Part shown: positions 15,283 to 24,978 of the stretch, piece after piece | Layout of the letters: the number at the start of each line of letters is the position of its first letter | Numbering within the stretch: position 1 is the stretch's first letter | Source of the DNA: Actinobacteria bacterium 69-20 | Lineage (GTDB): Bacteria; Actinomycetota; Actinomycetes; Mycobacteriales; Nakamurellaceae | DNA: 64,000 nt | Assembly: GCA_001897425.1 (NCBI GenBank) | Contig: MKSW01000002.1 | Span: forward strand, 1 to 64,000 | Direction: 5' to 3' | Notes under the pieces: model-generated | Told to the model about the DNA's origin: nothing | The model's database searches: none | What the model saw: only the letters and a program-made list of their open reading frames with translations | Program-made: the position numbers and the translations under genes

Positions 15283-18116
15283 GCCACGACACCGCGGCGG
15301 ATCGCGGCGATGGCGTCACCGGCGCGTGGGGCGGCAGCGATGGGAGCAGCGATCCGGATCTGGTCGAGTAGATCGACGGTCTGGCGGCACCAGCGCACGA
15401 AGTCCCCGGGCGAGAGATCCACACCGCCGATCGCCGCGCTCGCCAACGCGTCCGCCAGGGTTCCACCGTCCGCCCACACGCACACCGCTGTGGCGAACCC
15501 GGGGTCCGGGGCGCGGCTGCGATCGATGCCGAACCGATCCTCGTCCGCCACCACGTCCTGCCAGACATCCACGACGGACTGCACGGCATCGCCGACCGGC
15601 CCACCGAGGGCACGTCGGCCGGCCGGAAGATCACGCCGCGACTCGAACACGAGCGTCGAGACCGCCGCCGCCAGTTCGCCGGCAGGCAGCTGCGCCCACA
15701 CACCTCGCCGAACGCACTCGGTGGCCACCAGGTCGCTCTCCGACCACACCCGCTGCAGGATTCGCCCCGCGCCGGTCGCGCGATCGCCGTCGAGGTAGCC
15801 CCTGGACGTCAACAGATCCGCGATCCGGTCGAGCGAACGGCCCAGCGACTGCCGCGACCGCTCGACCTGGCCGCGAAGTTCCTCGTTCTGCGCCGCCAAA
15901 ACCGTTCGCGCACGGGCGGTCTGCAGGTGCCACTCGCGATCCGGGCAGGAATGCACCGGATGAGACCGCACGGCGCGCCGCAACACCTCGATCCGGTCCG
16001 CGTCGGCATCATTGCCGTCCGAACCGCCGTCCGCGCCGCCGGCAGCCTCCCTGCGGCTCCGGGCGTCGCGGGCAGGAGGGCGGATCCCGGACGACGCCAA
16101 CGCCGATGCCAGGTCGCGCCGCACCGACGGCTCGCGATGTTCGGTGTGCTTCCGCAACCTCAGCCTGCCGAGAACCGGTATGGCGCCACGGAAGTCGGCT
16201 GCCGCCAGGCGGCCGGCCCAGGCACGGTCCGTTGCCACGAGCGGCCGCACGCTGCCGTCCGGGCCGGGACGCGCGTCCAGGACGACGGCCAGGCCGGCCC
16301 GTCGGCCGGCCGGAACGTAGATCACATCGCCACGCCGCAGCGTCGCGAGATCGGACCGGATCGTCTCCCAGCGGCGGGACGACCGCTTGCTCGCCGCAGC
16401 CTTCTCGGCGCCGGCCAACCGGGTGACCAGGTCCGCGTATTCAGCGGCGTCGCCGCGCTCGCAGGCCAGCGCCGCCTCCAGCTCATGGATGCGCTCGTCC
16501 CCCAGGCGTACCTGCCGCGCCGTGCCGACGATGGTGCGGCCCGTCTGGAACTGCGCGAAGGACTGTTCCAGCAGGGATCGTGCCGCCGCCCGGCCGCGGC
16601 GGGCGATGAGGTTCACGGTCATGTTGTAGGTGGGCCGGAACGAGCTGCGCAGCGGGAAGGTGCGCGCCGCGGCCAGGCCGGCGACCGCATGCACGTCGAC
16701 CTCCGGCGACCACACGACCACCGCGTGGCCCTCGATGTCTATCCCCCGCCGCCCGGCACGGCCCGTGAGCTGCGTGTATTCCCCGGGGGTGACCTCGGCG
16801 TGGCTTTCGCCGTTGTACTTGACGAGTCGCTCCAGCACCACGGTGCGCGCCGGCATGTTGATGCCCAGCGCGAGGGTCTCGGTCGCGAAGACGACCTTCA
16901 CCAGGCCTTCGGCGAAGAGCTCCTCGACGGTCTCCTTGAACGCCGGCAGCAACCCCGCGTGATGCGCGGCGATGCCGCGCTCCAGTGCGGCACGCCACGA
17001 CCAGTAGCCGAGCGTCTCCAGATCCGCCGGCGGCAATCCTGCCGTGTGCCGGTCCACGATGAGGCCGATGGCGGCGCGCTCGTGATCGTCGGTCAGCCGG
17101 ATGCCCGCACGTAGGCACTGCTCGACAGCGCCATCGCATCCCGCTCGCGAGAACACGAACACGATCGCCGGAAGCAGACCCGCAGCGTCCAGCCGATCGA
17201 CCATGACGGGGCGCGGGGCCGGTCGCCACCGGGCGGTGTCGCGCCCGCGACCCGGCACCGGCCGCAGCCCCGATCGCGGCTGGCGCGGGCCGAACCCGGA
17301 GCGGGACCCCGACCGGGACACGGCGCGGGACCCCGCCGAATCCGCGGCGGAGATCGCGCGCTGCAACGCCGGGTCGATGCGGCGCCGCGAGTCACGCATC
17401 GGGCCCCCGCCCGGCTCGTCGGTGCGCTCGGCGTAGAGGTCGAAGATGCGCCGCCCGAGCATCATGTGCTGCCACAACGGCACCGGGCGGACCTCGTCCA
17501 CCACCACGGTCGTCTGACCTCGCACGGTTCGCAGCCAATCGCCGAACTCCTCGGCGTTCGACACCGTCGCCGACAGCCCCACCACCTGCACGGTCGCCGG
17601 CAGGTGCAGAATCACCTCTTCCCAGACCGCACCGCGGAACTTGTCGGCCAGGAAATGGATCTCGTCCAGCACCACGGCAGCCAGCCCGTCCAGATCGGGC
17701 GATCCGGCGTGCAGCATGTTCCGCAGCACCTCGGTCGTCATCACGACGATGGGCGCGTGCGAGTTGATCGACGTGTCACCGGTAAGTAGCCCCACCGTGT
17801 CGCTGCCGTACTCCGCGGTCAGATCCCCGTACTTCTGGTTGGACAGCGCCTTGATCGGCGTCGTGTAGAAGCACTTGGCCCCGGCGGCCAGTGCCCGGGC
17901 GACAGCGAACTCCCCGACCACGGTCTTGCCGGCCCCAGTCGGTGCGCACACCAGCACACACTCGCCGCGTTCGAGCGCCTGGCAGGCCTCGATCTGAAAC
18001 GGGTCGAGTTCGAACGGTTGCGTGGCCGCGAACCGCGTCATACCCGGATAGGCGGCGCGTGCAGCCGCGGCGGCGTATCGCTCCGCCGGTGTGCGGGGCG
18101 AGTCGGCGACGGACAC
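15267..18116 (-). CDS. helY: Ski2-like DExH RNA helicase HelY
   Basis: A 949-residue Ski2/Mtr4-type helicase. Walker A is APTGAGKT (61-65 core), the DExH box is DEIH (151-154), TTPIKALSNQKY is motif Ia, and the second RecA domain carries SRAGCDGAVEQC and QLTGRAGRRGID. The C-terminal third is the DSHCT-type helical region. Between the two RecA domains lies an Arg/Ser/Gly/Pro-rich insert (about residues 245-310), probably disordered. In mycobacteria HelY is thought to act in RNA turnover, but the exact role is not settled. GTG start at 18116, 24 bases after the tatC stop, so the two are likely co-transcribed, as in M. tuberculosis (Rv2093c-Rv2092c). Confidence 0.93.
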   Translation of the reverse strand: MSVADSPRTPAERYAAAAARAAYPGMTRFAATQPFELDPFQIEACQALERGECVLVCAPTGAGKTVVGEFAVARALAAGAKCFYTTPIKALSNQKYGDLTAEYGSDTVGLLTGDTSINSHAPIVVMTTEVLRNMLHAGSPDLDGLAAVVLDEIHFLADKFRGAVWEEVILHLPATVQVVGLSATVSNAEEFGDWLRTVRGQTTVVVDEVRPVPLWQHMMLGRRIFDLYAERTDEPGGGPMRDSRRRIDPALQRAISAADSAGSRAVSRSGSRSGFGPRQPRSGLRPVPGRGRDTARWRPAPRPVMVDRLDAAGLLPAIVFVFSRAGCDGAVEQCLRAGIRLTDDHERAAIGLIVDRHTAGLPPADLETLGYWSWRAALERGIAAHHAGLLPAFKETVEELFAEGLVKVVFATETLALGINMPARTVVLERLVKYNGESHAEVTPGEYTQLTGRAGRRGIDIEGHAVVVWSPEVDVHAVAGLAAARTFPLRSSFRPTYNMTVNLIARRGRAAARSLLEQSFAQFQTGRTIVGTARQVRLGDERIHELEAALACERGDAAEYADLVTRLAGAEKAAASKRSSRRWETIRSDLATLRRGDVIYVPAGRRAGLAVVLDARPGPDGSVRPLVATDRAWAGRLAAADFRGAIPVLGRLRLRKHTEHREPSVRRDLASALASSGIRPPARDARSRREAAGGADGGSDGNDADADRIEVLRRAVRSHPVHSCPDREWHLQTARARTVLAAQNEELRGQVERSRQSLGRSLDRIADLLTSRGYLDGDRATGAGRILQRVWSESDLVATECVRRGVWAQLPAGELAAAVSTLVFESRRDLPAGRRALGGPVGDAVQSVVDVWQDVVADEDRFGIDRSRAPDPGFATAVCVWADGGTLADALASAAIGGVDLSPGDFVRWCRQTVDLLDQIRIAAPIAAAPRAGDAIAAIRRGVVALGVD

Positions 18117-18140
18117 GCACCCAGCGTGTCACATCGGGTC

Positions 18141-19211
18141 TCAGGTCACGTCGGCCCAGCCGTCGCCGCTCTGTGTCGTGTCGCCGCGACCATCGTCAAC
18201 GGATATGACGGGATTCACGGCCGCCGGGATCGGCTCCGCTTGGTCCACCGGTGCGGGTGCGTCGATGTGCTCGACCGTGCCCAGTCCATCGGCCGGGCTA
18301 CCGTCCGAATCCGGCCCGCCCGGCTCCAGCGACGACGCCACGTCGTCCGGCAGCTCGGCGTAGGACGCCGCGGCCACCTTCCGCTTCCTGCGGTCGTGCG
18401 CCTTGGACACCTGCACGGCGCATTCGTAGAGCACACACAACGTGACCGCCAACACGCTCATGCTCACCGGATCGTTGCCGGGCACCGCGATCCCAGCGAA
18501 CACGATCAGTCCGAAGAAGGCGTAACGGCGCGCCTTGGCCAGCTTGGCGCCCTTGACCACGCCCGCGAAGTTCAGCATCACCAGCAGTAACGGCAGTTCC
18601 AGTGACACCCCGAAGATGAGCATCATGCCGATCAGGAACTTGTAGTACCCCTGCGGATCCAGCGCCGCGTCGACATACTGACCACCGAAACCGAGCAGTA
18701 CCTTCAGCGCCTCCGGGATCACCAGGTAGGCGAGCACCATGCCCCCGGCGAAGAGCGCCGCCCCAATCCCGGTGAAGCTCAGCGCGAACTTCTTCTCCTT
18801 GCTGTATAGCGCCGGGCCGACATACGCCCACAGCTGGTAGAGCCACAGCGGACAGCTGAGCACAGCACCGGCCATCACCGCGGCGGTCAGGCGAAGCTGC
18901 AGCGTCGAGAACGGAGTGGTCGCCAGCAGGGTGCAGGTACCGGTGCCGTTGAACGTGACACGCCGCGTCGGCGGCACGGCGCAGTAGGGCTCGATGAGGA
19001 TCTCGCCGAGCGGGCGGATGTGCCATGCCGGAATCCCCACCGAGAACCAGATGAATCCGAGGGCCGAACCGATGAAGATCGCAAGGACGGCCAGAAACAT
19101 CCGATGACGGAGCTCGTACAGGTGCTCCATCAGGGTCATCGACCCGTCTACGGGCCGCGCAACCCCGCGTCGGCGCAGCGATGGCACGATTGTTTCCCCT
19201 GCCGTACTCAT
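18141..19211 (-). CDS. tatC: Sec-independent translocase subunit TatC
   Basis: A membrane protein of about 356 residues with the six-helix TatC fold and the conserved cytoplasmic N-terminal motif MTLMEHLYELRHRM. TatC recognises twin-arginine signal peptides of folded proteins and recruits TatA. A hydrophilic C-terminal tail of about 90 residues, rich in Asp, Pro and Gly, extends past the last helix. ATG at 19211 is chosen; GTG at 19232 adds seven residues, and neither has a strong ribosome site. In mycobacteria tatA lies between pafC and tatC; here pafC ends at 19265, leaving no room for it. Confidence 0.94.
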   Translation of the reverse strand: MSTAGETIVPSLRRRGVARPVDGSMTLMEHLYELRHRMFLAVLAIFIGSALGFIWFSVGIPAWHIRPLGEILIEPYCAVPPTRRVTFNGTGTCTLLATTPFSTLQLRLTAAVMAGAVLSCPLWLYQLWAYVGPALYSKEKKFALSFTGIGAALFAGGMVLAYLVIPEALKVLLGFGGQYVDAALDPQGYYKFLIGMMLIFGVSLELPLLLVMLNFAGVVKGAKLAKARRYAFFGLIVFAGIAVPGNDPVSMSVLAVTLCVLYECAVQVSKAHDRRKRKVAAASYAELPDDVASSLEPGGPDSDGSPADGLGTVEHIDAPAPVDQAEPIPAAVNPVISVDDGRGDTTQSGDGWADVT

Positions 19212-19264
19212 GCTCAAAGGCGATGCGGGCACGGAGGCGCGCCCGGTACGCCGATCCTACGCAG

Positions 19265-20287
19265 TTATTGCGGGACGTCCGGTGCCGTCTCGATCGATCC
19301 GCCCGGCGACGGCATGTGCTCGTAGGCCGTCAGCGCGGCGCGGGCGCGTATCGCCACCTGCTCGGCCAGATCCGGGCGATCGACGACGGTGGCCGCGGCC
19401 CCGAGCGAGAGCACCAGCCGGATGAGCCACTCCTCGTCGGACGCCCGCATGCGCACGTCCAACGCGCCCGGATCGTCGGCGGATTCCGCGATGTCGTCCA
19501 TCAGGTAGTACTCGGCGACCCATGCGGCCGCCGGTTCCAGGTGCAACGTCACGGGCGGGGCGTCGCGCCCGGGCGTGAACAGGGCCAGCGGCACGTCGGT
19601 ACCGACCCACAGCGGTGGTTGCGCGGGCACGTCGAGCATGCGCACCTCGTCGATCCGATCGACGCGGAATCGGCGGATGGACTGTGCGCTGTAGCAGTAG
19701 CCCTCCAGATAGGCGTGACCGTCGATGACGAGGATCCGGATCGGGTCGACCTCCCGTTCGGTGAGCTCATCGCGTGACGCGGTGTAGTACCGCATCCAGA
19801 GCCGGTGGCCACTCTCCACGGCTTTCCGCACGGTCCCCAGCGCGGGGGTCGGATCGGCGGCGGCGACGGCGATCGCAGGCACTGGCCCCGCAGCGGATTC
19901 GAGCTTGGCCAGGGCCGAGTGCACGGCGTCGGCGTCGACCAGGTCCGGTAGGTCGGCGAGGGCGCGGAGCGCGACGGTCAACGTGACGGCCTCATCGGGG
20001 CTCAGCCGCACCGGGCGGTCGATCCCGGCGTCGTACGCGATCGAGACCGTGCCGTCGTCCTCGTCGAGCACCACGTCGATCAGTTCGTTCGGGTAGTAGC
20101 CGGGCTCCCCGCAGACCATCAGCAGGTTGAGATCGGCGGTGATCTGATCGACGCCGACGCCGAACTCCTGCGCCAACTCCGAAATGGACACCCCCGGCCG
20201 CCGGGAGATGTACGGCACGAGGGCCAACATGCGGGACACCTGGTCGACGGCGGATTCCGCGCCGCGCCGCGCGGACGCGGCGGTCAT
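19265..20287 (-). CDS. pafC: PafC, WYL-domain transcriptional regulator subunit
   Basis: A 340-residue protein with an N-terminal winged helix-turn-helix (about residues 12-75, SRMLALVPYISRRPGVSISELAQEFGV), a WYL domain (from about 130; HRLWMRYYTASRDE and YLEGYCYSAQSIRRFRVDRID) and a WCX C-terminal extension. PafB and PafC together form the PafBC activator of RecA-independent DNA damage genes in mycobacteria, proposed to sense single-stranded DNA through the WYL domain. ATG at 20287 overlaps the pafB stop as ATGA, so the subunits are made together. Longer upstream readings lie inside pafB. Confidence 0.93.
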   Translation of the reverse strand: MTAASARRGAESAVDQVSRMLALVPYISRRPGVSISELAQEFGVGVDQITADLNLLMVCGEPGYYPNELIDVVLDEDDGTVSIAYDAGIDRPVRLSPDEAVTLTVALRALADLPDLVDADAVHSALAKLESAAGPVPAIAVAAADPTPALGTVRKAVESGHRLWMRYYTASRDELTEREVDPIRILVIDGHAYLEGYCYSAQSIRRFRVDRIDEVRMLDVPAQPPLWVGTDVPLALFTPGRDAPPVTLHLEPAAAWVAEYYLMDDIAESADDPGALDVRMRASDEEWLIRLVLSLGAAATVVDRPDLAEQVAIRARAALTAYEHMPSPGGSIETAPDVPQ

Positions 20288-21297
20288 CGCGCTGCCCCTG
20301 TCAGCAGGCTGCGAACGGCCTCGCGCAGCTCGGGCGGGTCGATCACCAGGACGTCCGCCCCGTGCCCGGCGATCCGGCGGGCCGTATCGCTGAGGGACGC
20401 GCACGGGATACGAACCTCGTCATATCCGTCATACCCGTCCGGTCCGGCCGCATGCAGGACCTGCGCGCCGCGACGCAAGCCCGCAGCCGTGCCGACGCGG
20501 ATTCGGACGAGCGCGGCGGATGACGGCGAACTGTCCGCGTGCGCGGCGACGAACTGGCGGAGATCGATGCCGGGCGGAACGGCGACGGCACCGGACCGTC
20601 CGACGGCCGTGACGGCGCCGCTGATCCGGGACAGCCGGAAGGTGCGCGGCGCGTTGCGGTCGGTGTCGTGACCGACCATGTACCACACGCCCCGGTAGTT
20701 CACCATGCCCCACGGCTCGACGGACCGCGGCTCGCTGTGCGTGTCGGCCACGCCGCGATAGTCGAATCGCACGCCGCGCCGAGCGCGAATCGCTTGGTAG
20801 AGGTCGCCGAACGACGGTTCGCTGGTGCGCAACCGCGCCTGCAACCGTTGAAGCGGACTGTCCGGGTCGTCGGCGCCGCTTTTGTCGGCGTTACCGCTTC
20901 CGGTGGCCGATTCGGCGGCATCACGGACCTTCCGCAGCGCGGCGGACCCGGCGTCCGCAAGGACCGTCGTCTCCCACAACCGGGACGCGACCGCGAGCGC
21001 AGCCGCCTCGGCGGGGGTGAGCGTCAGCGGCGGCAGGGCGAAATCGGCGGGGCGGATGCGATACCCGTCGCCGGCGGCGTCGGTCTCGATCGGGATGCCG
21101 AGGTCGCGGAGTTCTTGTTTGTCACGTTCGAACATCCGGGCGAATGCCGCGTCACCCGCCGGCCCGCCCGGCGCGTCGCGATAGCCGGCGACGTGATCTC
21201 GGATCCACGCGGCGGTGCGGTAGTACCGGGAGTTGAGCAGCGCGATGACGAGGTCCAGCAGCCGCTCCGCCTTCGAGACGGGAACAGAGGTGGGCAC
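20284..21297 (-). CDS. pafB: PafB, WYL-domain transcriptional regulator subunit
   Basis: A 337-residue partner of PafC with the same layout: N-terminal winged helix (AERLLDLVIALLNSRYYRTAAWIRDHV), WYL domain starting near residue 165 (GVRFDYRGVADTHSEPRSVEPWGMVNYRGVWYMVGHD) and a WCX segment. It works as the PafB-PafC heterodimer or fusion that switches on DNA repair genes after damage. Despite the name, it is not needed for pupylation; the name comes from its place beside pafA. GTG start at 21297. A run of YDGYDE codons near 20418-20433 (DGYDGYDEV) contains two copies of the dispersed CGTCATA word. Confidence 0.93.
   Translation of the reverse strand: MPTSVPVSKAERLLDLVIALLNSRYYRTAAWIRDHVAGYRDAPGGPAGDAAFARMFERDKQELRDLGIPIETDAAGDGYRIRPADFALPPLTLTPAEAAALAVASRLWETTVLADAGSAALRKVRDAAESATGSGNADKSGADDPDSPLQRLQARLRTSEPSFGDLYQAIRARRGVRFDYRGVADTHSEPRSVEPWGMVNYRGVWYMVGHDTDRNAPRTFRLSRISGAVTAVGRSGAVAVPPGIDLRQFVAAHADSSPSSAALVRIRVGTAAGLRRGAQVLHAAGPDGYDGYDEVRIPCASLSDTARRIAGHGADVLVIDPPELREAVRSLLTGAAR
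20418..20433 (+). repeat. Tandem CGTCATA words inside pafB
   Basis: CGTCATA occurs at 20418-20424 and 20427-20433, nine bases apart, the same spacing as the intergenic pair at 9607-9622. Here both are within the pafB coding sequence and encode GYDGYD on the opposite strand. GAAC precedes the first copy at the typical distance. Confidence 0.55.
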
Positions 21298-21376
21298 GCG
21301 CCAAGCGTGCCATATCGCACGCTAGGCGCGTCACTACTCACATCGCGTCACATCGCGGTGCCGAATTGCTCGTTCG

Positions 21377-21515
21377 GCGCTCCGCTCGGCGGCCCTGCGG
21401 TGTTGCATTGTTCGCTCCGCGCTCCGCTCGGCGGCCCTGCGACTCCGTCGCGACGGGCCAGCCTCCCTCCGGCGTCGCTCACGGAAACGTCGCGACGGGC
21501 CAGCCTCCCTCCGGC
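21377..21515. repeat. Two pairs of long direct repeats, both with 42-base period
   Basis: The 219-base pafA-pafB spacer contains a 23-base sequence at 21377-21399 repeated at 21419-21441 and a 27-base sequence at 21447-21473 repeated at 21489-21515. Both pairs are exact as read and both have period 42. The first unit begins GCGCTCCGCTCGG and the second GTCGCGACGGGCC. The last copy ends one base before the pafA stop region. They do not look coding and may belong to a dispersed repeat family. Confidence 0.75.
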
Positions 21516-21516
21516 C

Positions 21517-22878
21517 TCACATCGCGGAAATGAGGCGGTCGACGCGCTCGTCGACGGCCTCGAACGGATCCTTGAGCAGCACCGTGCGTTGCGCCTGATC
21601 GTTCAGCTTGAGATGGACCCAGTCGACTGTGTAGTCCCGGCCCGCGTCCTGTGCGGCGGCCACGAACGCTCCACGCAACCGGGCGCGCGTGCTCTGCGGC
21701 GGCGTATTGACCGCTTCCTCGATATCCGCATCCGTGACGACCCGCGCGATCTGCCCGCGCGCGGCGAGGAGCGAATACAGTCCGCGTCCGGGCCGTACGT
21801 CGTGGTATGTCAGGTCGAGTTGCGCGATGCGCGGGTGATCGAGCGTCAGGCCGTGCTTGGCGGCATAGGAGTCGATCAGCTTCTTCTTGATGATCCAATC
21901 GATCTCGGTGTCGACGCCGGACATATCGCCGGTCTCGACGGCGACCAAGACCCGCTCCCACAGATTGAGGACGTGGTCGGTGACCGGGTCGCTGCCGCGC
22001 CTGGCGACGAAATCCCGAACCCGTTGGTAATAGTCCTGCTGCGCGTCCAGCGCCGAGATGTGCCCGCCCCCGGCGAGCCGGACCGTCTTGCGGCCGGTGA
22101 GGTCCTGGGAGATCTCCCGGATGGCGCGAATGGGGTTCTCGAAGGTGAAGTCCCGCACGGGCACGCCCGCCTCGATCATCTCCAGCACCAGCGCGGCCGA
22201 CCCGACCTTGAGCAACGTCGTGGCCTCGCTCATATTGGAGTCGCCCACGATGACGTGCAGCCGCCGGTACTTCTCCGCATCGGCATGCGGCTCATCGCGC
22301 GTATTGATGATCGGCCGGGATCTGGTGGTGGCGCTGGAGACGCCCTCCCAGATGTGGTCGGCGCGCTGCGAGAGGTGATACGCCGCCGAGCCGTGCGCGG
22401 TGGAGACGATTTTCCCTGCCCCCACGATCAACTGCCGACTCACCAGGAACGGGATCAGTCCCTCGGCGAGGGTCGAGAACTCACCGGTCCGGTGCACCAG
22501 GTAGTTCTCGTGGCATCCGTAGGAGTTTCCGGCGGAGTCCGTGTTGTTCTTGAACAGGTAGATGTCCCCGCCGATCCCCTCGTCGGCGAGCCGGGCCTCG
22601 GCATCGACCACCAGATCGTGCAGGATCCGCTCGCCCGCCTTGTCGTGCGCGACGAGTTCGAGGAGGTCGTCGCATTCGGCGGTGGCGTACTCCGGATGCG
22701 AACCGACATCCAGGTAGAGGCGAGAACCGTTGCGCAGAAACACATTCGAGGATCGTCCCCAGGAGACGACGCGACGGAAGAGGTAGCGGGCGACTTCGTC
22801 GGGTCCGAGGCGCCGCTGGCCGTGGAACGTACAGGTGATGCCGAATTCCGTTTCGATCCCGAAGATCCGCCGCCGCAT
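21517..22878 (-). CDS. pafA: Pup ligase PafA
   Basis: A 453-residue ligase that joins the C-terminal glutamate of Pup to lysines of target proteins using ATP. The sequence starts [16 protein letters not shown], with the Mg/ATP-binding glutamates at the very N-terminus, and includes YPE-like [12 protein letters not shown], the [23 protein letters not shown] segment and the [22 protein letters not shown] segment typical of the glutamine-synthetase-like fold. Length matches the family (452 in M. tuberculosis). ATG at 22878 is chosen since it begins the conserved region; in-frame residues upstream lie in prcA. It follows prcA by 38 bases. Confidence 0.97.
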   Translation of the reverse strand: MRRRIFGIETEFGITCTFHGQRRLGPDEVARYLFRRVVSWGRSSNVFLRNGSRLYLDVGSHPEYATAECDDLLELVAHDKAGERILHDLVVDAEARLADEGIGGDIYLFKNNTDSAGNSYGCHENYLVHRTGEFSTLAEGLIPFLVSRQLIVGAGKIVSTAHGSAAYHLSQRADHIWEGVSSATTRSRPIINTRDEPHADAEKYRRLHVIVGDSNMSEATTLLKVGSAALVLEMIEAGVPVRDFTFENPIRAIREISQDLTGRKTVRLAGGGHISALDAQQDYYQRVRDFVARRGSDPVTDHVLNLWERVLVAVETGDMSGVDTEIDWIIKKKLIDSYAAKHGLTLDHPRIAQLDLTYHDVRPGRGLYSLLAARGQIARVVTDADIEEAVNTPPQSTRARLRGAFVAAAQDAGRDYTVDWVHLKLNDQAQRTVLLKDPFEAVDERVDRLISAM

Positions 22879-22916
22879 ATCCCTCAGCCTAGCGAGCCGC
22901 ACCCCGGCGGCCGGAG

Positions 22917-23738
22917 CTATGCGTCGCCTGGCTCGTCCGACTCGGCGTTGTCGGCTGATCCGGAATTCTCGGGCGACGTCACGTTCTCGGCTGGCGCGGT
23001 ACCGCCCGCGAGCGCCGCTGCGACCTCGACGTCGTCCAGCCGCCGGAATGTACGCCCAGTCGCCGCACGGTCCAGCACCGCGACCTCGAGTTGGTCTGCC
23101 CGCAGATCCCGCGGTGCACCCTCCCCGGCGGCGCCCAACGCCTTGACCGCCGCCGCCAACGCGGATTCGAGCGACCATCCCGAACGGAACGACTCCTCGA
23201 GCGCGGCCGCCACCGGCTCCGTTGACCCTCCCATCACGACGAACCGGGTCTCGTCGACGATCGATCCGTCATAGGAGATGCGGTAGAGCTGATCGGTGGC
23301 CTGGGACCGCGTTCCCGGTGCCGCCTCGGTGGGGTGGCCGTTCCCCGGGCGTGTGCCGACCTCGGCCACACAGAGCTCCACCTCGAACGGTTTCTGGTGC
23401 TCGGAGAAGATCGATCCCAGCGTCTGCGCAAACGCATTCGCGAGCCACCGGCCGGTGACGTCGCGCCGGTCGTAGGAATACCCCCGCACGTCCGCCAGGC
23501 GGATTCCGGCCGTCCGCAGATTCTCGAACTCGTTGTAGCGGCCGACGGCGGCGAAACCGATGCGATCGTAGATCTCGCTGACCTTGTGCAGGGTCCGCCA
23601 GTTGTTCTCGGCGACGAAGAGCACGCCGCCGGCATAGGTCGTCACCACCACGCTGCGCCCGCGGGCGATGCCCTTGCGCGCGTAGTCCGAGCGATCCCGC
23701 ATGAACTGCTCGGGCGACGCGTAGATCGGCATAGTCAT
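22917..23738 (-). CDS. prcA: 20S proteasome alpha subunit
   Basis: A 273-residue alpha subunit forming the outer rings and gate of the proteasome. The N-terminal gating segment ([32 protein letters not shown]) and core ([36 protein letters not shown]) match PrcA. An insertion near residues 125-145 ([21 protein letters not shown]) and an acidic C-terminal tail lengthen it compared with the roughly 250-residue mycobacterial protein. It has no catalytic threonine. The gene is 83 bases downstream of prcB; that spacer holds a CGTCATA word at 23806. Confidence 0.96.
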   Translation of the reverse strand: MTMPIYASPEQFMRDRSDYARKGIARGRSVVVTTYAGGVLFVAENNWRTLHKVSEIYDRIGFAAVGRYNEFENLRTAGIRLADVRGYSYDRRDVTGRWLANAFAQTLGSIFSEHQKPFEVELCVAEVGTRPGNGHPTEAAPGTRSQATDQLYRISYDGSIVDETRFVVMGGSTEPVAAALEESFRSGWSLESALAAAVKALGAAGEGAPRDLRADQLEVAVLDRAATGRTFRRLDDVEVAAALAGGTAPAENVTSPENSGSADNAESDEPGDA

Positions 23739-23821
23739 AGCGCTGTCACCGGTGGTCTCTCCTCGCGGGTGCGTCGTCCGCCGATCTCGTAAATGTCAGG
23801 AACATCGTCATACTCGATGCG

Positions 23822-24661
23822 TCACCCACCGGGGCGCACCCGTCGATCGGCGACGACCTGCTGCGCCACGGCACCGATCGCGTCGTCCGGCTGGCGCAGC
23901 GCACCGTCCGCGGTCGCGACCACCACCACCGGGTAGATCTTGCGGGACAGGTCGGGCCCGCCGGTGGCGGTGTCCTCGTCCGCGGCGTCATACAGCGCCT
24001 CGATCGCCGCGCGCACGGCTGCGTCGGCGGCGGCCTCCGGGTCGTGACGCTTCTTCAACGCGGATTTCGCGAAGACAGCCCCCGACCCGACGGCGTGGTA
24101 GGCGTGCTCCTCGTACAGCCCGCCCGCGATGTCGTAGGAGAAGATCCGACCGGCACCGTCCGTGGCACGGCGATCCAGGTCGTACCCGGCGAACACCGGC
24201 AGCACGGCCAGCCCCTGCATGGCGGCCGCGAGGTTGCCGCGGATCATCGACGCCATCCGATTCGCCTTGCCCGCCAACGACAGTCGGGTACCCTCGATCT
24301 TCTCGTAATGTTCGAGTTCCAGTTGGAAGAGGCGGACGAGTTCCAGTGCCACCCCGGCCGTCCCGGCGATCCCCACCATCGAGTGCGAGTCCGCGACGAA
24401 GACCTTCTCGATGTCGCGTTGCGCGATCATGTTGCCCATCGTGGCGCGCCGATCACCGGCCATCACCACGCCGTCGGCGAACGTCAGCGCGACGATCGTG
24501 GTGCCGTGCGGCAGTTCGGGCACGCGCCCCGGAACGGTCGATCGTGCGAGCAGCGTCGGTTCGGCCTTGGCGAGGAATTCGACGAACGATCCGATCCCTG
24601 GCGTGAGGTACGCGGACGGGACCGCGGCCGCAGGCCAATGCTGGTCAGTGGCCAAGGTCAC
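23822..24661 (-). CDS. prcB: 20S proteasome beta subunit (catalytic)
   Basis: A 279-residue catalytic subunit. The N-terminal propeptide of 53 residues ends at ELPHG, and processing before Thr54 ([22 protein letters not shown]) exposes the N-terminal nucleophile threonine. The core includes [39 protein letters not shown]. The GTG start at 24661 overlaps the pup stop (GTGA), so Pup and the protease chamber are translationally coupled. Length and propeptide are close to M. tuberculosis PrcB. Confidence 0.97.
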   Translation of the reverse strand: MTLATDQHWPAAAVPSAYLTPGIGSFVEFLAKAEPTLLARSTVPGRVPELPHGTTIVALTFADGVVMAGDRRATMGNMIAQRDIEKVFVADSHSMVGIAGTAGVALELVRLFQLELEHYEKIEGTRLSLAGKANRMASMIRGNLAAAMQGLAVLPVFAGYDLDRRATDGAGRIFSYDIAGGLYEEHAYHAVGSGAVFAKSALKKRHDPEAAADAAVRAAIEALYDAADEDTATGGPDLSRKIYPVVVVATADGALRQPDDAIGAVAQQVVADRRVRPGG

Positions 24662-24849
24662 TGGCCGCCCTTCTGGACGTACGCCCGGACGAAGTCCTCC
24701 GCATTCGATTCGAGGACGTCATCGATCTCATCGAGCAGATCGTCGGTCTCGGCGGCAAGCTTCTCCCTGCGCTCCTGACCGGCCGGCTCGGCCGCCGCCG
24801 CGTCGTCGTCATCGCCGCCGCCGTGGCGTGTGACCCGCTCCTGTGACAT
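24658..24849 (-). CDS. pup: Prokaryotic ubiquitin-like protein Pup
   Basis: The 63-residue protein is the tag of the actinobacterial proteasome. It is acidic and disordered at the start ([17 protein letters not shown]), then has the helix-forming segment [22 protein letters not shown] that enters the Mpa coiled coil, and ends in [11 protein letters not shown]. The final Gln must be deamidated to Glu by Dop before PafA can ligate it. ATG at 24849 is preceded by a GAGAGGAACTC ribosome-site-like stretch. It overlaps prcB by four bases. Confidence 0.98.
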   Translation of the reverse strand: MSQERVTRHGGGDDDDAAAAEPAGQERREKLAAETDDLLDEIDDVLESNAEDFVRAYVQKGGQ

Positions 24850-24978
24850 TCGAGTTCCTCTCGCTGCGCGCGGACACCTCGCCGCGCTGACCGCGTCAGC
24901 CGGCGCGGTATCCGGTCATCCAGCACCATGACGCCTGCCGTGGCACCTGCCGTGACACCGTCGACTCTACCCAGGCGG

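Noticed and set aside
21298-21516. Insertion-sequence remnant in the pafA-pafB spacer
   Set aside because: Direct repeats are present but there are no terminal inverted repeats or transposase fragments.
20539-23274. Open frame of over 900 codons antisense to pafB, pafA and prcA
   Set aside because: Spans three well-identified genes and their spacers; composition is that of a shadow frame and no domain is recognisable.
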